From: Planctomycetota bacterium
GTDB lineage: Bacteria; Planctomycetota; Planctomycetia; Gemmatales; Gemmataceae
Length of the DNA stretch: 64,000 bases
Reading direction: 5' to 3'
NCBI GenBank assembly: GCA_021413735.1
Contig: JAIOPV010000072.1
Coordinates: 1 to 64,000, forward strand
The translations under genes and the position numbers were made by a program. Below the pieces are notes generated by a model. The model was not told where the DNA came from. It did no database searches and worked only from the letters and a program-made list of their open reading frames with translations. Below are positions 15,598-24,540 of the stretch, one piece after another (the stretch's first letter is position 1; each line of letters starts with the position of its first letter).

Positions 15598-15903
15598 GTC
15601 GCACCTGCTTCAAAAGTGCGCTGAGCTTGGGCAGACTTTACGGGTCGTTGCCCTGTCCGTGGGCGTTCGCTCAAGGTGTGTGCAAGACCACGAAACGGGA
15701 ATTTTGAGGCGATATTTCGCTGAATTTCAGCGTGGTTTACCACGTATTGCTCCATGTAGTGCGTGGTGATTCACGGGTCTGGCACATCAAATGCAATCGT
15801 CGTGCCCCAGACAAAGCGAGAAACGCAACGTAGACCCCCTCCTGCGGGCGCTGGCTCTCTCCAGCCCCGCAGTTGGGCGGCGTATTGCCCGGAGGGCCGC
15901 TTC
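15598..15903. promoter_or_regulatory. Divergent promoter and leader region between fixL-like and cobA genes
   Basis: About 306 bases shared by the two-component pair and the nitrate operon. Three adjacent symmetrical sites are visible: CGCTGAA-T-TTCAGCG at 15718-15732, CGTGG-TTTA-CCACG at 15731-15744, and a further CGTGGT at 15762-15767. They are candidate operator sites. Downstream, in the cobA leader, the ribosome-binding site GGAGGG (15891-15896) lies within a small GCCC-GGA-GGGC hairpin (15887-15897) that competes with GGGC at 15875-15878. I cannot assign -10 and -35 boxes with confidence. Confidence 0.5.
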
Positions 15904-16722
15904 GTGGGTCGATTCGCGTCAACAGGAACGGTTTATCTGGTCGGAGCCGGCCCAGGCGCGACAGACCTCATCACGGTTCGCGGCTTGCGAATTCTGCAAT
16001 CGGCAACCGTTGTTCTCCACGATGCCCTCATTGCCCCTGAGTTGCTGCTCGAAGCTGCTCCGGATGCGGAAGTCGTCTCGGTTGGCAAACGCGGTTACTG
16101 CATCGGTTCGACCCGCCAGGAACACATTAACGAAGCGATGGTTCGCTATGCCCGGATGGGCAAGTCGGTCTGTCGGCTGAAGTGCGGCGACCCGTGCGTC
16201 TTCGGTCGCGGCGGCGAAGAAGCCGAGATGCTCACGCACTTTGGCGTGCCGTTCCAGATTGTGCCCGGCGTGACTTCAGCCGTCGGGGTTTGTGCCGCTG
16301 CGGGAATCCCGCTCACGCACCGCGACGCTGGCCAAGCTGTCGTACTGGTCACCGGCCATCACGACCCGGACTCACGCGATTGCACCCTCGACTGGGATGC
16401 GCTCGCTCGCATGCCTGGGGTAGTGTTCTACATGGCCGTGCGGCACATCGCAAAGATCGCGGCTCGCCTCAGTGACAGCGGGATGTCACTGGACACGCCC
16501 GCTGCTGTCATCGAGTCGGGAACACTGATTCGTCAGCGAGTTCATGTTTCAACGCTCAGCGAAATCGGCAACGTCGCGGAACGTGCGGCTGTCGTTGGTC
16601 CGGCGGTGTTCGTGGTCGGCGAGGTTGTCCGCTTCCGTGAAAAACTGCTCGCGATTGCTGAGAGCCGGCAGTCGACATCTTACGCATCAACTCGTCGTTC
16701 CGAAGAAGGAGTATCGGTATGA
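15904..16722 (+). CDS. cobA: Uroporphyrinogen-III C-methyltransferase
   Basis: About 272 residues, normal for a stand-alone SUMT. It transfers two methyl groups from S-adenosylmethionine to uroporphyrinogen III, giving precorrin-2 for siroheme. Family motifs: VYLVGAGPGATDLITVRG at the N-terminus, VLHDALI, VSVGKRG, RLKCGDPCVFGRGGEE, VPGVTSAVG, and PLTHRDAGQ. The GTG start at 15904 is chosen because GGAGGG lies seven bases upstream and it puts the glycine-rich loop near residue 10; the upstream frame to 15763 has no homology. It overlaps nirB by four bases. It supplies siroheme for the nitrite reductase made by the next genes. Confidence 0.92.
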   Translation: MGRFASTGTVYLVGAGPGATDLITVRGLRILQSATVVLHDALIAPELLLEAAPDAEVVSVGKRGYCIGSTRQEHINEAMVRYARMGKSVCRLKCGDPCVFGRGGEEAEMLTHFGVPFQIVPGVTSAVGVCAAAGIPLTHRDAGQAVVLVTGHHDPDSRDCTLDWDALARMPGVVFYMAVRHIAKIAARLSDSGMSLDTPAAVIESGTLIRQRVHVSTLSEIGNVAERAAVVGPAVFVVGEVVRFREKLLAIAESRQSTSYASTRRSEEGVSV

Positions 16723-19157
16723 TCCGCGCTCTGCACCCCGTGAAGCCGAAGCTCGTTGTGATCGGGAACGGCATGGCCGGAGCGCGTCTGCTCGAAGACG
16801 TGTTGGCCCTCGATTCCGAACTCTTCGACATCACCGTTTTCGGCGATGAGCCTTACGGCAACTACAACCGCATCCTGCTGTCGAACGTGCTGAACGGTTC
16901 ACAGGACGCAAAGGAAATTTTCCTCAACTCGCTTGAGTGGTACAAGGAAAACGACATCACGCTGCACGCCGGGCAGCGTGTGACGAAGGTGGACCGCGAA
17001 GCGAAGACCGTTCACGCGGGCGAACTCACGGTTCCCTACGACTACCTCGTGTTCGCGACGGGCAGCAAGCCGTTCGTGCCGCCGGTGCCGGGAACATCGC
17101 TGCATGGCGTGTTCGTGTTCCGCACTCTCGACGATTGCCGCAACATCGCCAACTACGCCAAGGGCTGCAAGAACGCGGTCGTGATCGGTGGCGGTCTGCT
17201 TGGTCTCGAAGCCGCCAAAGGATTGATGACACATAACGTCGGCGTCACGGTGATCGAGATGGCTCCGTGGCTGATGTCGGTGCAACTCGACGAAGCCGGC
17301 GGAAAGGTGCTCGGGCAGACCATCGAGAAGATGGGCATCACCGCGAAGACCGGCGCAAGCACGAAGGAGTTCATCGGCCACACGCAGGTCACGGGCGTTC
17401 GCTTCGCGGACGGCAGCGAGATTCCCGCCGACATGGTTGTAGTCTCCGCTGGGATTCGACCCAACACCGACCTCGCGAAAGAATCGGGGCTGAAGTGCGA
17501 TCGGGCGCTCGTGGTCGATGACCAACTTCGCACGAACGACCCCGCCGTGTTCGGCGTCGGCGAATGTGTTCAGCACAACGGCATGATTTACGGTCTCGTC
17601 GCCCCGTTGTGGGAACAGACGAAGGTGCTCGCGAAAGTGCTGACCGGGGTTGATACCGTGGCCGCGTACACAGGCTCGAAGATCGCCACGAAGCTGAAGG
17701 TGATGGGCGTCGAACTGGCGAGCATGGGCCGCATTTCGGACCTGCAATCGACTGACGAAGTAGTGCAGTTCAGCGAACCGTCACGCCGCGTTTACTGGAA
17801 GGCGATCATTCGCGATGGCAAGGTAAACGCCGCGTGTCTGCTCGGCGACCTGGGGCCAGCCGACGACCTCATGCGAATGTTCCACGCGGGCACGTCAGCC
17901 CCGGAACGTCGCCTCGAACTGTTCTTCTCAGCGAACACCGAGAAGAAAGAAACCTCGCTTGCGGACCTGCCAGACTCGCACCAGATTTGCGACTGCAACG
18001 GTGTCTGCAAGGGCACGATCGTGAAGGCGATCAACGCCGGAAAGTGTACGCTTCCGGCTGTGGGCAAGGCAACGCGAGCGGGCACTGGCTGCGGTTCCTG
18101 CAAGAAGCTCATCAAGGGGTTGATCGAGGCGGTGGCTGGCGGAGTGAAGGCCGACCCGAGCGAAGGCTGGTATGTGCCCGCGGTGCCGATGGACAAGCCA
18201 ACGCTCGTCTTCGAGGTGAAGGCACGCGGGTTGAAGAGCGTGTCGGCGGTGCTGGCTGAACTTGGCACCTCCGAAGACGAAAAGAGCAAGGCCGGGTTGG
18301 CGTCGATGCTGAAGGGGCTTTGGGGCAGCGAGTACATCGACGAACGCGATGCTCGTTTCGTGAACGATCGCGTTCACGCCAACATCCAGAAAGACGGCAC
18401 GTTCTCGGTGGTGCCGCGAGCATACGGTGGTGTCACCACGGCCGACGAACTCATCCGCATTGGCGAGGTCGCGAAGAAGTACAACGTGCCGATGGTGAAG
18501 TACACCGGCGGTCAGCGAATCGACCTGCTCGGCATCAAGAAGGAAGACCTGCCGGGTGTGTGGCGCGATCTCGGAATGCCGAGCGGTTACGCCTACACGA
18601 AGGCACTTCGCACCGTGAAGACCTGCGTCGGCAGCGAATTCTGTCGCTACGGCACGAACGACAGCACCAGCCTCGGCATCGCACTGGAGAAGCGATATCA
18701 GGGGTTTGAGTTCCCGGCGAAGGTGAAACTCGGCGTCAGCGGTTGCCCGCGGAACTGTGCTGAGAGCACCGTGAAGGATGTCGGCGTCGTCGCGACGGAA
18801 GGCGGCGAGTGGGAAGTGTCGATCGGTGGTGCGGCCGGGGCACACGTTCGCAAGTCGGATGTGCTGTGCCGCGTGAAAACGCAAGCCGAGGCGATCAAGG
18901 TCATCGGCCGCTTCCTGATCTACTACCGTGACAACGCCAAGTGGCTGGAACGCACTTACGACTTCGTGCCGCGAATCGGCCTCGAAGCCATCCGTTCTAT
19001 CATCGTCGAGGACTCGCTCGGTATCGGTGGAGACCTCGATTACGAAGTCGAGAAGACCGCTGCCGCCTATGTCGATCCGTGGCTCGAACGCGATTACCCG
19101 GTCTACGCCGGACAGTTCGACGATGCACGGCGAATCTCCCTGCCCGTTTTAACCTGA
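16719..19157 (+). CDS. nirB: Assimilatory nitrite reductase large subunit
   Basis: About 812 residues. Reduces nitrite to ammonium with NAD(P)H. Domains in order: FAD/NAD(P)-binding oxidoreductase (1-400, VVIGNGMAGARLLED and VIGGGLLGLEAAKG), BFD-like [2Fe-2S] domain with C424/C426 and C458/C461, ferrodoxin-like half domain, and the siroheme/[4Fe-4S] domain with C636-x5-C642 and C676-x3-C680 (SGCPRNCAES). All cofactor ligands look intact. ATG 16719 overlaps the cobA stop. Cytoplasmic. Between this gene and nirD is a family B hairpin (19161-19222). Confidence 0.95.
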   Translation: MIRALHPVKPKLVVIGNGMAGARLLEDVLALDSELFDITVFGDEPYGNYNRILLSNVLNGSQDAKEIFLNSLEWYKENDITLHAGQRVTKVDREAKTVHAGELTVPYDYLVFATGSKPFVPPVPGTSLHGVFVFRTLDDCRNIANYAKGCKNAVVIGGGLLGLEAAKGLMTHNVGVTVIEMAPWLMSVQLDEAGGKVLGQTIEKMGITAKTGASTKEFIGHTQVTGVRFADGSEIPADMVVVSAGIRPNTDLAKESGLKCDRALVVDDQLRTNDPAVFGVGECVQHNGMIYGLVAPLWEQTKVLAKVLTGVDTVAAYTGSKIATKLKVMGVELASMGRISDLQSTDEVVQFSEPSRRVYWKAIIRDGKVNAACLLGDLGPADDLMRMFHAGTSAPERRLELFFSANTEKKETSLADLPDSHQICDCNGVCKGTIVKAINAGKCTLPAVGKATRAGTGCGSCKKLIKGLIEAVAGGVKADPSEGWYVPAVPMDKPTLVFEVKARGLKSVSAVLAELGTSEDEKSKAGLASMLKGLWGSEYIDERDARFVNDRVHANIQKDGTFSVVPRAYGGVTTADELIRIGEVAKKYNVPMVKYTGGQRIDLLGIKKEDLPGVWRDLGMPSGYAYTKALRTVKTCVGSEFCRYGTNDSTSLGIALEKRYQGFEFPAKVKLGVSGCPRNCAESTVKDVGVVATEGGEWEVSIGGAAGAHVRKSDVLCRVKTQAEAIKVIGRFLIYYRDNAKWLERTYDFVPRIGLEAIRSIIVEDSLGIGGDLDYEVEKTAAAYVDPWLERDYPVYAGQFDDARRISLPVLT

Positions 19158-19160
19158 CCC

Positions 19161-19222
19161 GCAGAGCCGCTTGCGGCTTCGCAAGCCTCATTCACCTACT
19201 GCGAAGCCGCAAGCGGCTCCGC
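19161..19222. repeat. Family B palindromic repeat inside the nitrate operon
   Basis: Inverted repeat with 22-base arms 19161-19182 and 19201-19222, differing at one position, around an 18-base loop. It is related to the copy at 7135 but the inner part reads GGCTTCGC instead of GGCGTAGC. It lies between nirB and nirD, where a hairpin could protect or end part of the transcript. Confidence 0.88.
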
Positions 19223-19241
19223 GTTGAGGAGACTCCGCGCC

Positions 19242-19577
19242 ATGAGCCAAACAATCGCACCGCCGCCGCGATTCACGACGATCTGTGAAATGCACGAGTT
19301 GCCAATCGGTCTTGGCCGGTCGTTCCGAATCGGCGAGCAGTCCGTGGCCGTGTTCCGAACGCGAACTGGCAAGGTGTTCGCAGTCGCCAACGAGTGTCCG
19401 CACAAGGGCGGTCCGCTTGCCGACGGAATGCTCGCGGGCGAACAGGTCGTGTGCCCACTGCACACGTTCCGCTTCGATTCGACTTCGGGCGAATGCGATC
19501 AGCCGGGTGTGTGTGCCGTGGCGACGTTCCCCGTCGAGGTCGTCGACGGATTCGTTCGCATCGGAATCACCGCATAG
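19242..19577 (+). CDS. nirD: Nitrite reductase small subunit, Rieske-type
   Basis: About 111 residues. Rieske [2Fe-2S] fold with all four ligands: C52 and H54 in ECPHKGG, C71 and H74 in VCPLHTF. Many NirD proteins have lost these ligands; this one keeps them, so it can bind a cluster. It is the partner of NirB in cytoplasmic nitrite reduction. ATG 19242 follows GAGGAG. It is followed after 22 bases by the nitrate reductase gene. Confidence 0.9.
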   Translation: MSQTIAPPPRFTTICEMHELPIGLGRSFRIGEQSVAVFRTRTGKVFAVANECPHKGGPLADGMLAGEQVVCPLHTFRFDSTSGECDQPGVCAVATFPVEVVDGFVRIGITA

Positions 19578-19599
19578 CCACGAGCCGTCCGAGGTTTCT

Positions 19600-21747
19600 G
19601 TGTCATTTGCACTCCCACAACTCGATGCTCCGCCAACGACCACGAGTACGCGGACGCACTGCCCGTACTGTGCGTTTCAGTGCGGCACGGTGCTGACCGG
19701 TGACAACGCATTGTCACTGAAGATCGAGGGCGACGCTGAGTTTCCCGTGAACGCCGGTCGGTTGTGCGTGAAAGGCTGGTCCGCGGCGGAACTGCTCGGG
19801 CATCCGGATCGCTTGTTGAAGCCGCTCGTTCGCGGTGCGTTCGGCGAGTTGCTTCCCGCGAGTTGGCCTGTGGCACTCGATCGAATCGCAGATGCGTTTC
19901 GACGGATTCAGGCGGAACACGGCCTCGACGCGGTTGGGCTGTTCGGCTCCGGAGCGCTCACCAACGAGAAGGCGTATCTCCTGGGCAAGTTCGCCCGCGT
20001 CACGCTTCGCACGCCGCACATGGATTACAACGGCCGCTATTGCATGTCGAGCGCTGCGGGAGCGGGGAACAAGGCGTTCGGCATCGACCGCGGCCTACCG
20101 TTCCCAGTCAGTGACATCGCGTTGTCACGCACGCTGTTCGTCGTCGGCTCGAATCCGTTCGACACGCTTCCGCCAATCGCTCAGTGGTTCGAGAAGCAGC
20201 GAACGAACGGCGGTCGGCTCATCGTTGCCGATCCGCGACGCACGCCCACGGCTCGCAGTGCCGACCTGCATTTGCAGCTTACCCCTGGCTCCGATCTTGC
20301 TTTGGCGAATGGTCTGCTGTTCATCGCGATCGAGGAAAAACTGGTTGACGCCGAGTTCATCTCCTCCCGAACGAACGGCTTCGATGCGGTTCGCCGCACG
20401 GTGTTGCAGTACTACCCGGCTCGCGTCGAGCAGATGACTGGCGTATCTGAATCGGCACTTCGGCAGACGGTTCGCTGGCTCGCAGAGTCTGGGCCGTCGA
20501 TGATCCTGACCGGTCGCGGTCCCGAGCAGCAGAGCAAGGGCGTCGATTCGGTTCTCGGGTTCATCAACCTCACGCTCGCACTTGGGCTGCCTGGCAAACC
20601 CGGTGCTGGTTTCGGCACACTCACTGGCCAGGGCAACGGGCAAGGCGGACGCGAACACGGCCAGAAGGCCGACCAACTCCCGGGCTATCGGCTCATCGAA
20701 GTGGACGCTCACCGCGAACACGTCGCTCGTGTGTGGGGCGTCGATCCCGCGAGCTTGCCTCGTAAGGGTCGCAGTGCTTACGAACTGCTCGACTCATGCG
20801 GGCAACCCAACGGCATTCGCGGATTGCTCGTCATGGGCTCGAATGTCGCGGTGGCGTCGCCGCACAGTGGAAGCGTCATCGAACGCTTGAAATCCCTGGA
20901 CTTTCTGGCGGTGTGCGATTCGTTTGCAAACGAGACAGCTGAACTCGCCGATGTGGTGTTGCCAGTGAAGCAGTGGGCCGAGGAAGACGGCACCATGACG
21001 AACCTCGAAGGCCGCGTGATTCGGCGACGCAAGGCGATGGCGTCGCCGCCAGGAGTGAAGTCCGATCTCGACATCATCCGCGAACTTGCGAACCGTCTTG
21101 GACACGCGGAGAAGTTCACGTTTGCTTCGACCGAGGCGGTGTTCGACGAACTCAGGCTCGCGACGGCTGGCGGCACCGCTGACTACGCCGGCATCAGCTA
21201 CGACCGCATCGATCGCGAAGACGGCGTGTTCTGGCCGTGCCCATCCGAGGATCACCCTGGCACCCCGAGACTGTTCGGGGAGCGATTCCACCACGCTGAT
21301 GGCAAAGCGAAGTTTCACGTGATCGAACACCGGCCCGCAGGCGAAGAACCAGACGCCGAGTTCCCGCTGTACTTCACCACGGGCCGCTACCAGGAGCATT
21401 ACAACTCGGGGGCACAGACTCGCCGTGTGGCCAAGCTCAGCGGTGCAAAGCCCATCCCGCGATTGCAACTCCACCCCGAACTTGCCACGTTGCTCGGCAT
21501 CGAGAATGACTGGTTCGTCACGGTCGAGAGCCGTCGTGGCCGGGTCGAGTTCAAGGTGGAAGTGAGCATCGGCATTCGCCCAGATACGTTGTTCGCGCCA
21601 TTCCATTGGGGCGGCCGACATGCCGCCAACCTGCTCACGAATCCGGCACTCGATCCCACGAGCCGGATGCCCGAGTTCAAGCTCGCAGCTGTGCGAGTGG
21701 TGGCGGTGCGGGAACCCGACTTCTCCGCACCGGAGGTCAGCGCGTGA
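19600..21747 (+). CDS. nasA: Assimilatory nitrate reductase, molybdopterin catalytic subunit
   Basis: About 715 residues; reduces nitrate to nitrite in the cytoplasm. The N-terminal [4Fe-4S] ligands are C21, C24, C28 and C56 (HCPYCAFQCG and RLCVKGW). Mo-ligand Cys is C148 in NGRYCMSSAAG, the Nas/Nap pattern. Molybdopterin-guanine-dinucleotide contacts include FVVGSNPFDT, DPRRTPTA and TGQGNGQGGREHG. The C-terminal domain is the molydopterin dinucleotide-binding fold (FTTGRYQEHYNSG). There is no signal peptide, consistent with an assimilatory enzyme. GTG 19600 is preferred: GAGG lies upstream, and the longer frame from 19285 overlaps nirD. nasA/nasC naming varies between organisms. Confidence 0.92.
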   Translation: MSFALPQLDAPPTTTSTRTHCPYCAFQCGTVLTGDNALSLKIEGDAEFPVNAGRLCVKGWSAAELLGHPDRLLKPLVRGAFGELLPASWPVALDRIADAFRRIQAEHGLDAVGLFGSGALTNEKAYLLGKFARVTLRTPHMDYNGRYCMSSAAGAGNKAFGIDRGLPFPVSDIALSRTLFVVGSNPFDTLPPIAQWFEKQRTNGGRLIVADPRRTPTARSADLHLQLTPGSDLALANGLLFIAIEEKLVDAEFISSRTNGFDAVRRTVLQYYPARVEQMTGVSESALRQTVRWLAESGPSMILTGRGPEQQSKGVDSVLGFINLTLALGLPGKPGAGFGTLTGQGNGQGGREHGQKADQLPGYRLIEVDAHREHVARVWGVDPASLPRKGRSAYELLDSCGQPNGIRGLLVMGSNVAVASPHSGSVIERLKSLDFLAVCDSFANETAELADVVLPVKQWAEEDGTMTNLEGRVIRRRKAMASPPGVKSDLDIIRELANRLGHAEKFTFASTEAVFDELRLATAGGTADYAGISYDRIDREDGVFWPCPSEDHPGTPRLFGERFHHADGKAKFHVIEHRPAGEEPDAEFPLYFTTGRYQEHYNSGAQTRRVAKLSGAKPIPRLQLHPELATLLGIENDWFVTVESRRGRVEFKVEVSIGIRPDTLFAPFHWGGRHAANLLTNPALDPTSRMPEFKLAAVRVVAVREPDFSAPEVSA

Positions 21748-23171
21748 TGCGTAAGAAGCTCGCGATCATCGGCAACGGAATGGCCACCGGGCGACTCCTC
21801 GACGAGTTGATTCGCCGTGATGCGTTGTCGCAGTTTGAGATCACGGTGTTCGGTGAGGAAGCGCACGGGTGCTACAACCGCATCCTCCTGAACCGGGTGC
21901 TGCTCGGCGGTGCGGTCGATGACATCACGCTGAAAACCGCTGCGTGGTACGCCGAGAACGGCATCAAGCTCCGCACGGGCGCTGTTGTGAATCGGTTGTC
22001 GCACGCCGCACATCGACTGTGGACCGCCGACGGGCAAGAGCATTACTTCGACACCGCAGTGTTCGCCACGGGCAGCATTCCCCGGCTTCCGCCAATCGAA
22101 GGCGTGAAGACTCCAGACGGCAAGTGGAAGGATGGCGTTGCGGTTTACCGCACGGCTGCCGATTGCGAACGCATGCGATCTTTCGCGAAGTCCGGGCGGC
22201 CCGCTGTCGTCGTGGGTGGTGGATTGCTTGGTCTGGAAGCCGCGAAGGGCCTCGCCGATCTCGGCATGTCGGTCACGCTGTTGCACCTGTTCGACACGCT
22301 CATGAATCGGCAGGTGGACAAGATCGGAGCGGTCATGCTTCGACGTGCCATCGAGCGGCTCGGGATCACGGTTCGCACGGGAGCGAACACGAAGGCTGTG
22401 CTGGGTGCGAAGCGTGCCGAGGCTGTGCTGCTCGGTGGTGACGAACGAGTCTCTGCCGATCTCGTGGTGTTCGCGAGTGGCGTGAAGCCCCGCATCGACC
22501 TCGCACAGCAATCCGATGTGCCAACGAACGCGGGCATTCTGGTTGATGATCGCCTTCAAACGGTGCTGCCTGGGTTGTACGCGGTCGGCGAATGTGCCGA
22601 ACACAACCGACAGACTTACGGAACTGTCCAACCCGTTTACGAGCAGTGTACCGTCCTCGCCGACGTGCTGACCGGAGCAAATCCAAACGCCCGATATCGC
22701 GGCTCGAAAGTGTACACGCGGCTGAAGGTTGTCGGCATCGAAGTCGCCAGCATGGGCGATATCGACGCGAAGGATGCCGACGACGAAGTCGTGCAGGTGA
22801 TCGAAGAGAAACGCGGCGTGTACCGCAAGCTCATCATCCGCAACGACCGCCTCGCGGGTGCTGTGCTCGTGGGTGATGCTTCTGCCGCTGCTGGTCTCGC
22901 TCGGCGCTTCGAGCGTGGCGACTCACTGCCCGCGAATCGTCTCGACCTGTTCGCCTCAACGGATCGTGCAGCCGAACCTGTTGGCGGTGCGGTGTGCAAT
23001 TGCCATCAGGTGAACGAGCCAACGATTCTCTCCGCGGTTCGCAGTGGCTGTCGAACTCTCCAGGATTTGGCTGCTCGCACGGGTGCGGGCACGGGTTGCG
23101 GCGGATGTCGAGGTCAACTCGCATCGCTGCTGTTGAAAGCCGGCAAACAACCGGCGACTGTCTCGAATTAG
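21747..23171 (+). CDS. FAD-dependent oxidoreductase with BFD-like [2Fe-2S] domain (nitrate reductase electron-transfer subunit, NasB-like)
   Basis: About 474 residues; resembles the first half of NirB without the siroheme domain. FAD site KLAIIGNGMATGRLLD at the N-terminus, NAD(P) site VVVGGGLLGLEAAKG, GECAEHN near the FAD flavin, then a C-terminal BFD-like domain with C417/C419 and C451/C454. It probably passes electrons from NAD(P)H to the nitrate reductase encoded just upstream. The start ATG overlaps the nasA stop by one base (TGATG), with GGAGG upstream; GTG 21744 is the alternative. Confidence 0.88.
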   Translation: MRKKLAIIGNGMATGRLLDELIRRDALSQFEITVFGEEAHGCYNRILLNRVLLGGAVDDITLKTAAWYAENGIKLRTGAVVNRLSHAAHRLWTADGQEHYFDTAVFATGSIPRLPPIEGVKTPDGKWKDGVAVYRTAADCERMRSFAKSGRPAVVVGGGLLGLEAAKGLADLGMSVTLLHLFDTLMNRQVDKIGAVMLRRAIERLGITVRTGANTKAVLGAKRAEAVLLGGDERVSADLVVFASGVKPRIDLAQQSDVPTNAGILVDDRLQTVLPGLYAVGECAEHNRQTYGTVQPVYEQCTVLADVLTGANPNARYRGSKVYTRLKVVGIEVASMGDIDAKDADDEVVQVIEEKRGVYRKLIIRNDRLAGAVLVGDASAAAGLARRFERGDSLPANRLDLFASTDRAAEPVGGAVCNCHQVNEPTILSAVRSGCRTLQDLAARTGAGTGCGGCRGQLASLLLKAGKQPATVSN

Positions 23172-23193
23172 GCGAAATGACACTGAGGTAACC

Positions 23194-24483
23194 ATGAACC
23201 CTTCGATCGAAGACGAACCCAGTGGTCCCCGGCAGCGTGTGCTGTGGCTGTCCACGTTCGCGTTCACGTTGCTGTTCGCCGTGTGGCTGATGCTCGGCGT
23301 GCTTGGTCTGAAGATCCGCACCGAGTTGCAACTCACCGCGTCTCAGTTCGACTGGTTGCTCGCAACCGCCATTCTTGCCGGTTCCCTTCCCAGACTGAAC
23401 TTCGGCATCTGGGCCGACAAGTACGGCGGTCGGCGAGTCATGACGTTCACGCTGCTGCTCACCGCACTGCCGACATTCTGGGTCAGTCAGGTCACCGGCT
23501 ACGAAGAACTGCTCATGTGTGCCGCGTTGTTCGGACTCGCGGGCAACGCCTTCACGGTTGGCATCGCGTGGAACTCGGCATGGTTCCCGAATCGCTCGAA
23601 GGGCACCGCACTCGGCGTCTTTGGAGCAGGCAACGTCGGCGCTTCGGTCACGAAGTTCCTCGCGCCGGCTCTGTTGGCCACGATCCCGGCGGCTGGTTTC
23701 TTCGGTGGCGCAATCCCCGGCGGCTGGCGATTCGTGCCGATCGTGTACTCGGTGTTGCTCGTTCTGATGGCCGCTGCGGTGTGGTTCGGAACGCCTGCTG
23801 TTGATCGCTGTCCTGGCCGTGGTCGCTCGATGCGTGAAGTGTTTGCTCCACTGAAGCACGTTCGCGCCTGGCGGCTCAGTCTCTATTACGTCGTCGTGTT
23901 CGGTGCGTATGTCGCGCTCGCGTCGTACCTGCCGAAGTATTACGTCGATGTGTACGGCTTGCCGATCGCCACTGCGGGTTATCTCACGGCGTTGTTCATC
24001 TTCCCGGCGAGCCTCCTGCGACCGCTCGGCGGCTGGCTCTCCGACATCTATGGCCCACGCCGTGTGACGTACACCGTGTTCATCGTGATGTCTGCGGCGT
24101 TGTCGCTGCTCTCGATCCCAGCGTCGACACTCGACCTCGGTGTGTGGGGCTTCACCGCGTTGATGTTCGTGGTCGGCTGTGGAATGGGCGTCGGCAAAGC
24201 GTCCGTGTTCAAGTACATCCCGGATTACTTCCCGCGTGATGTCGGAGCGGTCGGCGGGTTGGTCGGAATGCTCGGCGCTCTTGGTGGGTTCGTGCTGCCG
24301 CCTGTGTTCGGGCTGCTCGGACGGTTGAGCGGGTCGCCGCAAGTCGCGTTCGTGGCGATGCTCGTGCTGACGCTGGTGAGCCTTGGCTGGCTGCACGGTG
24401 TTGTGCTGCGAATCAAGGCGACGCAGCGAGCGACGCAGGTTCCGGAAAGCTCGACGGAGAAGGTGCCGGTCACGGCGTCGTGA
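23194..24483 (+). CDS. narK: Nitrate/nitrite transporter, MFS family
   Basis: About 429 residues with 12 predicted membrane segments, the length of single-domain NarK/NasA transporters. The N-terminal half has the MFS loop motif ADKYGGRRVM. The nitrate-porter signature is present as FGLAGNAFTVGIAWNSAWFP and as VGCGMGVGKASVFKYIPDYF in the second half. It imports nitrate for the reductases encoded upstream. ATG 23194 follows an AGGTAA site. Confidence 0.92.
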   Translation: MNPSIEDEPSGPRQRVLWLSTFAFTLLFAVWLMLGVLGLKIRTELQLTASQFDWLLATAILAGSLPRLNFGIWADKYGGRRVMTFTLLLTALPTFWVSQVTGYEELLMCAALFGLAGNAFTVGIAWNSAWFPNRSKGTALGVFGAGNVGASVTKFLAPALLATIPAAGFFGGAIPGGWRFVPIVYSVLLVLMAAAVWFGTPAVDRCPGRGRSMREVFAPLKHVRAWRLSLYYVVVFGAYVALASYLPKYYVDVYGLPIATAGYLTALFIFPASLLRPLGGWLSDIYGPRRVTYTVFIVMSAALSLLSIPASTLDLGVWGFTALMFVVGCGMGVGKASVFKYIPDYFPRDVGAVGGLVGMLGALGGFVLPPVFGLLGRLSGSPQVAFVAMLVLTLVSLGWLHGVVLRIKATQRATQVPESSTEKVPVTAS

Positions 24484-24494
24484 TGTGAGTTGCG

Positions 24495-24503
24495 TGGTAC
24501 ACT
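24495..24503 (+). promoter_or_regulatory. Possible extended -10 promoter for hemD
   Basis: TG-G-TACACT at 24495-24503 resembles an extended -10 element, 38 bases before the hemD ATG. No good -35 is visible. It would let hemD be expressed apart from the nitrate genes. Confidence 0.3.
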
Positions 24504-24540
24504 ATGGGGGTTGGTTCGTTCTCAGCCCCCAGGTGGTTCC

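Noticed and set aside
15846-15880. ANTAR-type (NasR) leader hairpins before the nitrate operon
   Set aside because: A GCTGG-CTCTCT-CCAGC hairpin with a six-base loop is present, but the loop lacks the conserved A and G of ANTAR targets and the second hairpin is not convincing.
22834-24396. Antisense open frame of 520 codons, rich in Arg, Glu, His
   Set aside because: It is opposite narK and the FAD reductase, both clear genes. Its composition is typical of a mirror frame and no domain is visible.
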